From assembly GCA_021432635.1 (NCBI GenBank), contig MU270081.1, positions 140,942 to 204,941 on the forward strand: DNA of 64,000 bases. Direction: 5' to 3'. Position numbers and translations under genes: made by a program. Positions within the stretch are counted from its first letter, which is position 1; every line of letters starts with the position of its first letter. The notes below the pieces were generated by a model. That model saw nothing but the letters and a program-made list of their open reading frames with translations. It ran no database searches and was not told the origin of the DNA. The DNA comes from Thozetella sp. PMI_491. Lineage: Eukaryota; Ascomycota; Sordariomycetes; Chaetosphaeriales; Chaetosphaeriaceae. Below are positions 36,001 through 47,532 of this stretch, piece by piece.

Positions 36001-38165
36001 AGGCCCTCAGCTATGAGCATGTGTCCCTTGCCGAGGTGCAGAAGCGATGGAGAGGCCAGAGCAACAGCGTCATCCCACTGTTCGACTCTATTTTCGTTTT
36101 TCAGCGGAATCTAGGAACACAGCGTGTTGGAGATACATGTCAACCCCCCTGGAGCCCATTCTCGGTTAGTGACGAGGGTGCTGCACTCGCGCCGTCGGAA
36201 TACAATATGAACTTCGAGCTTCATCAGCAAGACGATGGTCGCCTCGTTGTTCAAGCATACTCAATACTGCCGGTGGACAAGCTGGAGACGTTCGCGCGAC
36301 TCTTTAAAGATACCCTGGAGGATATGCTGCAGCGTCCAGACAACTCCGCCGTTAGCTTCCCAGAGCAGCTGTCCCGGCTTCCCGCAGAACCCGTGGCAGC
36401 CCAGGCAACTGCTGTCGAGACCGAGAAGAAGGGCTCCGACAACGAGGCAATCGCTAAGTTCTTCACTTCCATCCAGCGTATCTTGGCTGAGGTGGCCGGA
36501 GTACCGCACAGCCGCATCAAGCCCTCAACTAGCGTGTTCTCGATAGGCTTAGATTCGATCCTTGCCATTCGTGTCTCCTCCGAATGTCGTAAGGCAGGCC
36601 TCTCTCTCGGCGCTGTCGATGTGATGAAAGCTGTCACGGTCGAGAAGATATGCAATGTTGCTCTCAATCATTCTCGCAAGGAACAGCTCAAGACCTCGGG
36701 GAGCCATGATACCCACCCGATGGTTACACCCATCGTCAAAGATGCCGCCATATCACTGCTCCGCATTCCCTCGAATGATTTGGAGGATGTCCTTCCGCTC
36801 CTAGCCGGGCAGGAATACCATCTGGCAGCTTGGCTGCATTCTGGCCGGACTCTGTACGAGCCGTCTTGGACGTTCCGCTCCCGCGAGCCTCTTGACAGCA
36901 GGCGCCTTCAGCGGGCATGGGCAGAGCTGCGCAGACGGCACCCAATTCTGCGCTCGTGCTTCGTGTCTATTGGTAAGACCGAGGCCGTCCAGGTTGTTCT
37001 CCGCCCAGAATCAGTCCCTTCACCAGACCCATCCGCCCAAGTCCACAGTACCCAAGGTGGTGAGAGCCTGGAGACCAGAGCCCGCCAAATAGTGAAAGAC
37101 ATCGCATCAGCTCCTTCCACCCTCCTCACACCACCCGTACGATTAACGCACATTCAGGGCGGCGGGGACGGGGATGCCGTGCTTGTCACAGTTCACCACG
37201 TGGCATATGACGCCTGGACCATGGTCCGACTCCTCCCAGAGCTCTCATCCTTATACGCAGGCGGGACACTGCCGCCTCCCGCACCCTCATTCGCCAAGTT
37301 AATAGGGTCGGTGATGCGCGATGCAAGAGGCAGAGAAGCAGAGGTATTCTGGAAGAAGGCTTTGACCGGGTCGCAGAACACCACGATCCGGCCACGCGCG
37401 ACGCCTGCGATGGCCAATACTCCCTCATCTCGCAAGCAGACCTTTGTCCTTGTGAGCGGCTCACAGACCGATCTGGCTGCTCTGGAGCGAGCATGCCAGG
37501 CCGTGGGGACCAACCCTCAGAGCATCCTCCTCCTCGCATTCTCGATTCTGCTCTTCACCGAGACCGGCTCTTCCCGTCCCGTATTTGGATATTTCCAGAC
37601 AGGCCGCTCTGCCTCCTTTGACAATATCGAGTCTGTCTCAGGCCCCTGCCTGAACATGCTTCCATTCACACCCCAGGGTGATATTTCTACAATATATGAG
37701 AGCACCGAAGCGATGACTAGCCTGTTGTCTTCTATCCAGAGGACAATGGCCGAGCGCATGGCTTATGAACAGAGCTTTCTCCGCGATGTGCTGCGATGGA
37801 TGGAGCGTGAGGACGGCGATGTGCCGTTCAACACCCATCTAAATATCCTTTGGAACGAGGAGCTCTTCATCCCGCCCGCGGGAGACCAGCAGGAACCTCT
37901 GCTCCAACCCTTGGGTCTAGGGGTCCCAACTGATTTCTCGTCCCAGGAGGCCATCCCCGGTACGACGGCGGTTGACAGTCTGGACATGACCATCATACCA
38001 ACCAACAACGTGTTCGTGGATGTGGGGCCTAACAGAAAGACCGGGAAGCTAGAGTTTGGGTCTCGGTGCGATGCGACCCTGATGGAGAAGCAAGGTCTCG
38101 AGGAGTTTGTCCAGAGATATGATCAGGAAATTTGGCGTATCGTGGAGAAGGTTTCTTTCTTTTAA
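24043..38165 (+). CDS. SidC/NPS2-type hydroxamate siderophore NRPS (ferrichrome/ferricrocin synthetase-like)
   Basis: Two exons, 24043-24513 and 24567-38165, give 4,689 residues. The 53-base intron (CTGAC branch) joins an N-terminal exon to a 13.6-kb exon. Domain order is A1 (~230-765), T1 (Ser822), C1 (His1047), A2 (~1350-1880), T2 (Ser1935), C2 (His2151), A3 (~2450-2990), T3 (Ser3042), C3 (His3258), T4 (Ser3597), C4 (His3798), T5 (Ser4154), C5 (His4368). That is A-T-C-A-T-C-A-T-C-T-C-T-C, the arrangement of ferrichrome-type synthetases, where the extra T-C units reuse the hydroxyornithine module and the last C cyclises. All three A domains keep the A3 P-loop (TSGSTGRPKG, TSGTTGPPKG, TSGSTGKPKG), A7 (TGD) and the A10 Lys. 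All five T domains keep Ser, and all five C domains keep the second His. C1 has FHGVFDG in place of HHxxxDG. Product: probably a cyclic hexapeptide with three acyl-hydroxyornithines (inference from layout). The promoter has an iron-GATA site. Confidence 0.93.
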
Positions 38166-39133
38166 TTTCTTTTTGTTCAATATCCGAGGCATCTGGAAGT
38201 CGTTTAGGCAGGTATGGCAATCTAGATTAAGGTTCATATTCTTCAAGACCTCAGACACCAAATGTTTCGTCATCTCTACCATGTAGATTAGTTATGCCTA
38301 CAAGTAGCATTTACGGAGTACATATTTCATCTCAAATCAGAGGGGCTGCAGCCCAACTCACCGAAGTCTGAGGGGTGCGCAGAATATCCCTCTCCCGGCA
38401 TCAATGAGAAGCCATCGCATCTCGTCGCTATCACGGCTCGGAGGCTCCTCGGTCGACTCTGAACGCCACGAACCCGGCAGCGCAGTGCCGGCCCTGGGTA
38501 ATTCTTCATCCAAGCTTCTAGCGCTGTTCTAGTGCGTCTCCAAATGCGGACTAGAGCCTGCATCTGCCGATCGTCGCTCGCTCCTATTTGCTATCCAGAT
38601 CTCGGCGGGTCCGTCCGCACCCCTCCTCCGGGACGCCCACTTCCCTCCCCCGCGGGGATCCCAGACGGCTATCTCCAACAGACATTTCCCCGGGCTATTG
38701 AGCGAGGGTTTTCCCTCTTGATTCTCCTCGGGTGCTCTTCGGCGGCGCATTATACCTCCAGATGCAGCCTCACCACCCACCTGGGGCATCGGACGCCGGC
38801 ATTGGTTGACCCAGTGCCGCAACCCTAGTCTTTTCCTGCAAGGACGTCGCTATCTTTGTAACACAGCGCATGTCTAGCGTCCAGAGCTGGCTATCAGCAA
38901 GGATGTTGTCGCCGAGAAATATCGCGATGGTTCTGTATATCCTGCTTGGCTCAGGAGTCAGAGTTGTATTGTAGCTGCGTAAACGACTCATCGTAAGTAA
39001 AGAAACCGAAGTAGGCTGGACTCCGGCATCGAGTATAAAGCACCATGCTCGCCGCGACCTAGATGTGGTCGCCATCATGCCTCCTCCACATACCACTTCC
39101 ATCCCCATCTAAGTCTTTTCTCAAGCAAGCACA
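38166..39133. other. Intergenic, NRPS 3' end and MFS promoter
   Basis: About 970 bases without a supported gene. No exact iron-GATA element was seen here, so the MFS gene shows no sign of sharing the NRPS control. Confidence 0.5.
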
Positions 39134-40570
39134 ATGGCCGGCGGCATCCCGATCCAGCCTGCCCAGCTCGCCAATGGCTACCTCACCGGCAGGGCCCTCA
39201 TCTTCCCGCTGTCCCTGGTCATCTCTCTGTTCTTCCTCTGGGGCTTCAGCTACGGCCTCCTCGATGTTCTTAACAAACATTTTCAGAACGTCCTTGGGAT
39301 CAGCCGGCTCGAGTCCACTGGGCTTCAAGTGGTCTACTTCGGTGGCGGTTACCTCCTTTTCTCTCCTGTTGCAGCCGAGATCCTCAAGAGGCGCGGGTAC
39401 AAATTCACCATCCTCGTGGGCCTCTGCCTCTACTCCATCGGTGCTGTCATGTTCTGGCCAACTGCCCACTTCGCCTCTGCCGCGAACCACAAGACGTCGT
39501 TCGGCGCCTTCTGCGCCTGCACGCTCGTCATCGCCTGCGGTCTGGCCACCCTCGAGACCTCGGCCAACAGCTATGCTGTCGTGATCGGGGATCCAGCATC
39601 GGCATCCGCTCGGCTCCAGTTCTGTCAGAGCTGGAACGGCGTAGCATCCTTCATCGGCCCTCTTATCGCCTCGAGCTTCTTCTTCTCGGGCGAGAACGCC
39701 AACAACCTGGTCAACGTCCAGTTCGTCTATCTAGCTGTAGCCTGTGCCGGCGCTGCTGTCGCCGTCGTCTTCTTCTTTGCCAAGCTCCCGGAGGTCAGCG
39801 AATCCGCCCTCGCCGGGGACGAACTCGCTGCAGACTCATGCACGCCCGAGGGGCCGCTCTACAAACAGGTCAACATGCTCTGTGCCTTTGCCACGCAGTT
39901 CTGCTATGTCGGCGCACAGGTCAGGTAAGTAAATCGCGAGGCCAACTACAATCCGAGTTTGGCTTGCTAATACCCGGCCTTTAGCATTGCCAGCTTCTTC
40001 CTCAACTACGCCACCGAGAACGCGAGCTTCACATCGGCCCAAGCGAGCAACTTTCTCTCGTACTCGCTTATTTCCTTCACCGTCGGCCGCTTCTTCGCCA
40101 CGGGACTCGCGACCTTCCTGCAGGCCGACTTTATCCTCATGGTGTATGCCGCCGCCTGCATTGGCCTGACGGCCTTTGTATGTGTTGGACAAGGGACAGC
40201 GTCGGTAGGCGTCCTGATGAGCGTGTTCTTCCTCATGGCGCCTATGTATCCGACTATCTTCGCAATGGGCACGGAGAATCTCGGCCGTCACACGCGGCGC
40301 GGTGCCGGTGTTCTAGTCATGGGCATTTCCGGCGGCGCCGTCTTCCCGCCGATGCAGGGAGCCATTGCCGATGCCGTGGGAACGCGCACCAGCTACGTAG
40401 TGCCGCTCGTCGGCTTCATCTGCGTCCTCGGGTATGCCACTGTGCACTGGCTACGGAATGGAAGAGCTGTCAGGAAGGTGGCACTGGCTGTCTCGGAGAC
40501 GGAGGACCAGGAGAAGGGCGCCAAGGAGGCGGTCGAGACACTCGAGGTGGTCCATACAGAGAAATCGTGA
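39134..40570 (+). CDS. FucP-like major facilitator sugar transporter
   Basis: Two exons, 39134-39924 and 39985-40570, give 458 residues. The 60-base intron is phase 2. About 12 membrane segments are visible. The start (FPLSLVISLFFLWGFSYGLLDVLNKHFQ) is the hallmark of the L-fucose:H+ symporter / glucose-galactose permease (FGHS) branch of MFS, with QVVYFGGGYLL next and NAYAV-like sites replaced by ANSYAVVIGDP. The C-terminus is a cytoplasmic Glu/Lys-rich tail (ETEDQEKGAKEAVET). Proteins of this group import monosaccharides with protons. It follows the NRPS by ~970 bases on the same strand, but its family is not the SIT siderophore transporter branch, so I take it as an unrelated neighbour unless expression says otherwise. 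Confidence 0.9.
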
Positions 40571-41136
40571 CACGAGCGCAGTGGGGTTACAGCAGATTAA
40601 GGTTGTGCAGCTAGCAGCAGATCAGTGGGGTCTAGATGTCGGAGGTTCTCCTGCCGGGACCCTTTGCTGAGATTCTCGGAAGCTTAGCATGCTCAAGATG
40701 CGCATTACACGGTCGGTACAGAGTACAGTCCTGTTCAGATAGAGCGTCCACTTTTTCCTGGAAAGAAATTTGCCGAGTCAGGCTAGCGTGATCCTGGAGA
40801 CAGTGCGCAGCAGATGCAGTAGAAGTACTGCTATTAATGTGGGCTTACCAGGCGCTGTCCCCACAAAACACGGCTCATGCCACGAGGAGATGCAAATCAT
40901 GAAATGCACTTTGTCGTTTAGAGCCTCGAGGGCCGAAACAGAGGCCGGCTATTATTGAATTAGACTACGGGGTCTTCTCCGTTGTGCGAACTATACATAA
41001 CCACAGTAGGAAGCTTTACAAGTACGCAGGGAACCGCTCGGACGTATTTACGGCTACTACAAACAGCATATTGAGCACGGCTGTGATTGAACGCAGCTCG
41101 TTTCTATATCTAGTCAACTCGGTTAACTATTGTATT
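40571..41136. other. Intergenic, convergent 3' ends
   Basis: 566 bases between the MFS gene and the 3' end of the minus-strand NLR gene. The composition is mixed and I see no coding sequence. Confidence 0.5.
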
Positions 41137-44100
41137 TCAAAATTCCCTACGGCGCTTTCTCCTGTTGCTCACACTCCCTTGAATCTCTCCAGTATCTTTG
41201 TCTGCTTGACTATTTCCATCTTTCTCTTTATCGGCGCCGTTCTCGACAAGGATCTGGATGATCTCGACGTGGCCCCTAAAGGAAGCAGCCTGGAGGGCAT
41301 TGCCGTAATGTCCGCCCTGGGCATTGATATCGGCGCCATTCTNNNNNNNNNNNNNNNNNNNNNNNNNNNNNNNNNNNNNNNNNNNNNNNNNNNNNNNNNN
41401 NNNNNNNNNNNNNNNNNNNNNNNNNNNNNNNNNNNNNNNNNNNNNNNNNNNNNNNNNNNNNNNNNNNNNNNNNNNNNNNNNNNNNNNNNNNNNNNNNNNN
41501 NNNNNNNNNNNNNNNNNNNNNNNNNNNNNNNNNNNNNNNNNNNNNNNNNNNNNNNNNNNNNNNNNNNNNNNNNNNNNNNNNNNNNNNNNNNNNNNNNNNN
41601 NNNNNNNNNNNNNNNNNNNNNNNNNNNNNNNNNNNNNNNNNNNNNNNNNNNNNNNNNNNNNNNNNNNNNNNNNNNNNNNNNNNNNNNNNNNNNNNNNNNN
41701 NNNNNNNNNNNNNNNNNNNNNNNNNNNNNNNNNNNNNNNNNNNNNNNNNNNNNNNNNNNNNNNNNNNNNNNNNNNNNNNNNNNNNNNNNNNNNNNNNNNN
41801 NNNNNNNNNNNNNNNNNNNNNNNNNNNNNNNNNNNNNNNNNNNNNNNNNNNNNNNNNNNNNNNNNNNNNNNNNNNNNNNNNNNNNNNNNNNNNNNNNNNN
41901 NNNNNNNNNNNNNNNNNNNNNNNNNNNNNNNNNNNNNNNNNNNNNNNNNNNNNNNNNNNNNNNNNNNNNNNNNNNNNNNNNNNNNNNNNNNNNNNNNNNN
42001 NNNNNNNNNNNNNNNNNNNNNNNNNNNNNNNNNNNNNNNNNNNNNNNNNNNNNNNNNNNNNNNNNNNNNNNNNNNNNNNNNNNNNNNNNNNNNNNNNNNN
42101 NNNNNNNNNNNNNNNNNNNNNNNNNNNNNNNNNNNNNNNNNNNNNNNNNNNNNNNNNNNNNNNNNNNNNNNNNNNNNNNNNNNNNNNNNNNNNNNNNNNN
42201 NNNNNNNNNNNNNNNNNNNNNNNNNNNNNNNNNNNNNNNNNNNNNNNNNNNNNNNNNNNNNNNNNNNNNNNNNNNNNNNNNNNNNNNNNNNNNNNNNNNN
42301 NNNNNNNNNNNNNAGGAAGCAGCCTGGAGGGCATTGCCAAAATCTCCGCCCTGGGCATTGATATCGGCCCCTCTTGTTAATAAATCTTGAATGCAGCCAC
42401 TTAGTCCACATAATGATGCGTAATATAACGGAGGGCATTCTATCCGCTGGTCGTCAATACCACGCCGGGGAAAATCAGGCGCATAGAGCTGATAGCATAT
42501 TCGAAACTTCAGACGGGTAGTAAGAAGCTCTAGTATGAGGTGATCAATGATTCTAGAACGCTCGCCAAGTCTAGTAACTTGGCCAGCCCAGCACTCTGCG
42601 GCGAGTGGTGCCAATGGGTAGGCGGAACATAGAATGTGGATCGGTAAGATATCGATCTCTAAGAGGTAGGTGAGGCATATCTCTGCGATTGGCTCTCTTC
42701 TTGTTGCCTGTATATTTTTTATTATCGCGTCATCAACATGTTCGGATAGAAGATATGTTTGAACAGAAAAGTGCGCCAGCTGGATTACCCTTGCAGGCTT
42801 GTCTTGGCGATATTTATCGCCCTTAACTTTCCCGTCCGCGATGACGACGAGACTCCCACAATATCTTACCATCTCATCCGGTCTAGGCATTCGATTTTCG
42901 ATTTTGAATCGTTCTCGTTTTTGCTTGCAATCTACCGCAAGTATGTCAACTGCCTCATCGATCCGTAGAGGACGCTCAGAGAATGCTAGGAATTGCAGGA
43001 GTCGCGTGGCCTTCTCGAGATAGCTTCTCGGCAGATTATCCAGTATTCGGCGGTATGTTTCGTCTAATGTTTCTGGCAGCGAGCTTAATACCTTCTGGAC
43101 AGCCGGATAGTCAAGGCAAAGCTCAAGCGTCTCTAGCTGGCAGAATACCCAGCGAAACCTATATTCTATTAGTTAAGTATTCCTTATACATTCACCTAGA
43201 AAATCTTACATCCCCCCGGCCTTCTTCGTTAGAGCACTCTCTATCTCTTGCTGTATTTTTCGATTTCCCTCCCACCGCTGAAGACCTGTTCGATTCCTGA
43301 CCTCGTGCTGGATATATAAGGATATATCCTTTTCAACCGGGGCGCTTTGCAGCGGGATGATACTCTCGGTAGTGATATGCTCCGTTATGGCCTTCTGGAT
43401 ATCGTGCTCTGGCCGGCTCGTAGCAAGGAGGTGGATATTCCGGTGCCTATCGTAGAAGTCGCAGACCCACTCAAGCAGTCTCTCGCGCCGTCTATCTTTG
43501 CTAAGGCACTCGTCTAATGCATCTAGTACAATCCAAACCTCTCTTGTCTGTAGTACCATCTCATCTAGTGTCCTGCAGAGTGTGTCCAGGCTAGGCTGCT
43601 TCCTGCCATTGTCGTGCGATATAAAACAGATGTCTAAGTACTTCCCGATGTCCGATTGACTGCTGTGATAAAGCTGGATAATTAAGGTGCGGAGCGCATG
43701 ATCGAGAGCTTGCTTAGCCGTATCGGTAAAGGCGAAATAGAAATAGAGGATAGTATTGACCGCTTTGTCGCTTTCTAAATCTTGGATCACCGTTGAGCTC
43801 AGGACCGTCTTTCCGCAACCCGGAATTCCGTTCAGCCAAAGGAAAGACGACGGTTCTTTCTTCCACCTAGAATATCTAGCATCTTGGAGGAGCCATTGGC
43901 CGGTGCCACGGTGTCGCTTTTTTAGAGATTCGTTATAATTGGTAGAAGGATCTGCTGGCGACAGCCACTTCTCGATCTGATCGTTATACCTCCCTCTAGA
44001 AAGTCCTTTGATGGTCTGGTTAACTCCTTGGAGGGTCTTATTAACTAGCCACTCAATTAGTTCTACACTGTAGTGAAGTTTAGGCTTTCATACTCCCATC

Positions 44101-45120
44101 TAGAACCTCTGCCACTCGCCTAGTCGACGCTATTTCTCCCCCATCTAAAACGCCTAAGAGCTCCTTCGCATATGCAGCAGCAGTGGCAGCGGCATACGGC
44201 TGCCACCGGTCGTTTTTATGCGCGTCGGCATAGTCGCAGATCCCCCGAATTACCAGACATGGAAAGTTATTCATCAGACCGGCAGCCTCTGTTTCGACGC
44301 ACAGGCAGTCGCTTAGCCGTCGTATCACCTCAGCCCGGTCGGCGGCATTCTTAATAACGGCGTTGCCAGAAGCGATGAGGCCGTAGAAGATTTCGGGGTC
44401 TGTCGTGTCTCGCTCGTCTCGGTCGATCTCCTGTGCCGTATCGCATCCGCTGCAGGTCTTACCACCTATATGGCCATACCCGGATCGGAAGAGCTGGTCG
44501 TGCTCACTTCCTTGGTGGGTATAGCTGGGTTTACCCGCTCGTGCTTTCCCCATCCGAACGTTCCTAGCAAGCATGTCTTGCAAGATCTTGGAGATTCTAG
44601 GCTCTTGGCGCTCGTGTCGTGCCTTAAGCTTTGTGACTGCGTTCAGTAAGGCGGCAGGTGGGGCAGCGAGGAAACCCTTCAGCTCAAACCCAGCCGCCGT
44701 AGCCTTGCCAGCGTCATACTGAACTACGCCGCCGTTTTGTCCCGACGGCTCGCTGACAACAATATCACCCAGTCGTATATCAATCTCTTTCTCCAACTGG
44801 GGGATACCCCCACCGATACCCACCATAAGACCAGCACGGATATTGGGGAAGGACGAGACCATGTCTTTGGCGACTGCGGTAGCCGGAACCTGCCCGTACA
44901 TACCGGCCGGGAGTGCGGCGATCACGACGCTATGCACTCCGATGCGGCCCCACGAGTACGAGTTGTTGTCTGTAGGTGGCCTCGTAAAATCGGATGGCTT
45001 GTCGTGTTCCTCATCCAGCATAGCCTCTGCAGCGGCCCGCTCGCTTGCTAAGGCGGCAATCCATCCCACAGTATAATCGTCTTTGCGCAGAGACTTTTGC
45101 TTCGAAGTGCTCGAATACAT
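41137..45120 (-). CDS. PNP-NACHT-ankyrin NLR-like receptor, interrupted by gap and a frame change
   Basis: Read on the minus strand. Segment 45120-44080 encodes a PNP_UDP nucleoside-phosphorylase-like domain (YTVGWIAALASERAAAEAML, GLMVGIGGGIP, VETEAAGLMN, VIRGICDYAD), an N-terminal sensor/effector domain of fungal NLRs. The NACHT segment runs from about 44084 to 43210 with P-loop GIPGCGKT and Walker B VWIVLDALDEC. After a clean 51-base intron (43159-43209) comes the exon starting with FRWVFCQLETL, then an STAND-type helical region and ankyrin repeats running into the N gap. Beyond it, the last repeat and a basic C-terminus (RRKRRREF) end at 41137. PNP and NACHT frames differ by one base around the AAA at 44086-44088; no good intron explains it. 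Fungal NLRs act in non-self recognition and regulated cell death; this specific role is inferred. It may be a pseudogene. Confidence 0.85.
41281..42370 (-). repeat. Near-identical ankyrin repeats flanking the assembly gap
   Basis: A stretch of ~57 bases from 41281 and one from 42315, on either side of the N run, match at about 53 positions. On the minus strand they encode GADINAQGG(H/D)(Y/F)GNALQAAS, the ankyrin helix-turn core. Near identity at the DNA level, including synonymous sites, points to a recently amplified or homogenised tandem array that the assembler could not resolve. Confidence 0.85.
41343..42313. other. Assembly gap (971 N)
   Basis: Unsequenced bases inside the ankyrin array. 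The reading frames on the two sides disagree across the stated length, so the gap size is probably an estimate. Confidence 0.99.
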
Positions 45121-46607
45121 GGTCGAAGGGTAGGAACGGGGCGTTTTCAAGCCTGAAATAGGTTTCTAGTAATGTTGGATTGAAGAGAGGAGATGCAGTT
45201 CAGCCGCAAAACTCCCCCAGCCGGGTTGAGCATATTAGGACGACATATCACGTGATCTAAGGAGTGGCCGTGGGAAGATGGTATTTCCCAGGTGCCTTGG
45301 TCTGTGTAAATATTGACAGCCCGGCAGGTTTTACTCTCGAAAAAACGCCATTTGCTGAAATAGCACGACACCTCACATTCACATTAAGACAAGACCTCTA
45401 CTAGTATTTTATACGTTTTAACCTAACCCTTATATTATAGACCGGCATGTATTATAGGACTTTATAGCCTTGCGAGCTTCCACAAGGGTAGATTGCGAAT
45501 CTATCGCGTTGAGTCCGGGGTGAAAGCGTCTGCGTAGAAGGCGTCCACGTATGTACTAGTTCCTCCTTTGAGCCGTGGTAACTCCATCATCCTAGCTCTC
45601 TCGGCTTGTAACTCGATATTGTGTACGGAGTAGAAATGCTGAAAAGTGCTCTAAAGTCTGTGTTAATAGAGGATAGCGGGTAAGAGTGGTTAGGCTTGAC
45701 TAAGTGTAGCAGTGGTAAAGGCTGAGGACGGGTAAGAACTTAAATGCATAATATGCCTTAGTCGTGGTGACAAACTCTACGAATGGATTGCTTACCAAAT
45801 AAGTTACTGATGACAAGAAGGGGTCCTGTTTGGGCTTAAACGGGAGCTTGTTAGGGCGCGGGTGATGCCGGTACACCGTATGAACACTGTCCGTTAGGCG
45901 AGGAGGAGCTCCACTTTAAAATCCTTAAACCTGGACGCTCAACCTAAATGTGACTGTATAACTACAACTAGTTATGCATTATAACATAGTTCGCATCCTT
46001 ATACTACCTTGGCTTCGTCTTGAGGGCTTCCTCTCGCATGACTCCTGGAAACCTTGAGCAGATGCACTAGGCGACATGCAGCTCACAGGCACTGGCGCGC
46101 AGCGGCGGTGTTGGCTTGCAGAGTCGTCCCAATTGACTTCGCACTGCCCCATTGCTAAGTCTCGTAACTTGCTGTCGCAAACAGACTTCGTGCAGCATGT
46201 TGCGAAACGGTTCTGTGGGTCCGGAGTGCGCTAGCATCATGGCTTGCCATTTTGCGACCTTGTTGTATGGCCCGGGCCGTCCAATCTGGGGTTTCAGGAA
46301 CAGGTGCGCCGGCGCCCGCACACGGATCCGAGTGAACAGACGAGCTGGTTTCAGCTTCCTGGGCTGCGTTGAGGTTCCGAGCCGCCCCCTTCCTCGCCAC
46401 GTTGCTGCCCTAGCTGTCGTGTGGTATAAGGCTAGTTATATGCCTAGGCCCTCGTCGATCGGCCCCCCCGGCCTGGGCTTCGTTCTGCCTGTTTCGCTGA
46501 CAGTATCTTGCTTGTCGGTGGGTCGAAGTTTGCACAATGTGTATTCGTTAATCTCGCCTTGATGCCTGTACACCGCTACCCCTCGGGATCCGGACGCGCG
46601 CTAGAAG
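45121..46607. other. AT-richer gene-free stretch
   Basis: 1.5 kb with no supported gene. The part 45380-46020 is rich in TATA/TTA and has many stops in all frames, as in decayed or repeat-derived DNA. No terminal inverted repeat or transposase remnant could be identified. A plus-strand frame at 46152-46562 has no motif and is not called. Confidence 0.45.
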
Positions 46608-47501
46608 ATGCGCCTGGAGCCTTTCTTCGTGGCCCTGGCTGCGCTGGTCGGAAGGAGCCTCGCGAGAGCCGCCGAGCTTAGGACCATCGACGTCCCCGAA
46701 GCCTGCCTCGTCATCTGCAACCCCATCGTTCTGCTCAGCAACGCGTGCTACATCGAGGAGGAGAAGCCGAGCAGCTCCACCAGCCCCATCCTGGTGGTGC
46801 CTGTCTCGACCCTGACCACGTCGGCATCGCAGACCCAACAGGCGATGCCTCCGTCGGCGTTCGCGCCGGCCGTCATGTCGCCGGAGATGCCCGCGACGAA
46901 CCAAACTCGTACGAGGCCGCCGGAGGCACAGGGGGCCTGGCAGACCGAGTACCCAGAGACATCGTCGCGCCCAACTATCTCCCAGCCGACCACAGCTAGC
47001 CGGCCGCCGACGGCACGCCCCACTATCGAGATATTTGTCCCGCCCGTGCCGTTGCCGCTCGAGGGAGAAGTAGAGCACCATGACGGTGGGCTCCGTGAAG
47101 AGTATGGAGGGCCTCTTCCTGACAGGCGGAGCGCAGTCCAGAAGCGCGTGGCCGGAGTCACCCAGAAACAGGAGGAGATGGCCGAGAGGACCTGTCTATG
47201 CGAGAACAAGAGCTTCAACGTCCAGTCTCTTGCCGGTTTGTGCGCCAGCTGCATGGCGCAGAACGTCAGTCCGGCCGGTGATGCGTCTGGTGAGCAAGCT
47301 GTTGATCTTCTCTCATCCCATTAAAACTGACAATCTCCGCAGGCCAGCTATCGGATATCAAAGAGATCATGACCGAATGCTCCTTCACGTCGACCATATA
47401 TTCGCCAGCGGCGACTGCACTGGCGCAAGACTTGACCATTGTCGCCGTCGTCCCGACCCTGGTGCCTGTCGGCTCGTCTCACTCTGGCTCGAATGATAAC
47501 A

Positions 47502-47532
<31 letters not shown>

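Noticed and set aside
39134-40570. MFS gene as a siderophore (SIT-family) transporter of the NRPS cluster
   Set aside because: The N-terminal signature is FucP/FGHS, not SIT, it has about 12 rather than 14 membrane segments, and no iron-GATA site was seen upstream.
41281-42400. Possible CRISPR-like or satellite repeat at the N gap
   Set aside because: The repeated units translate as ankyrin repeats continuous with the NACHT gene, so they are coding repeats.
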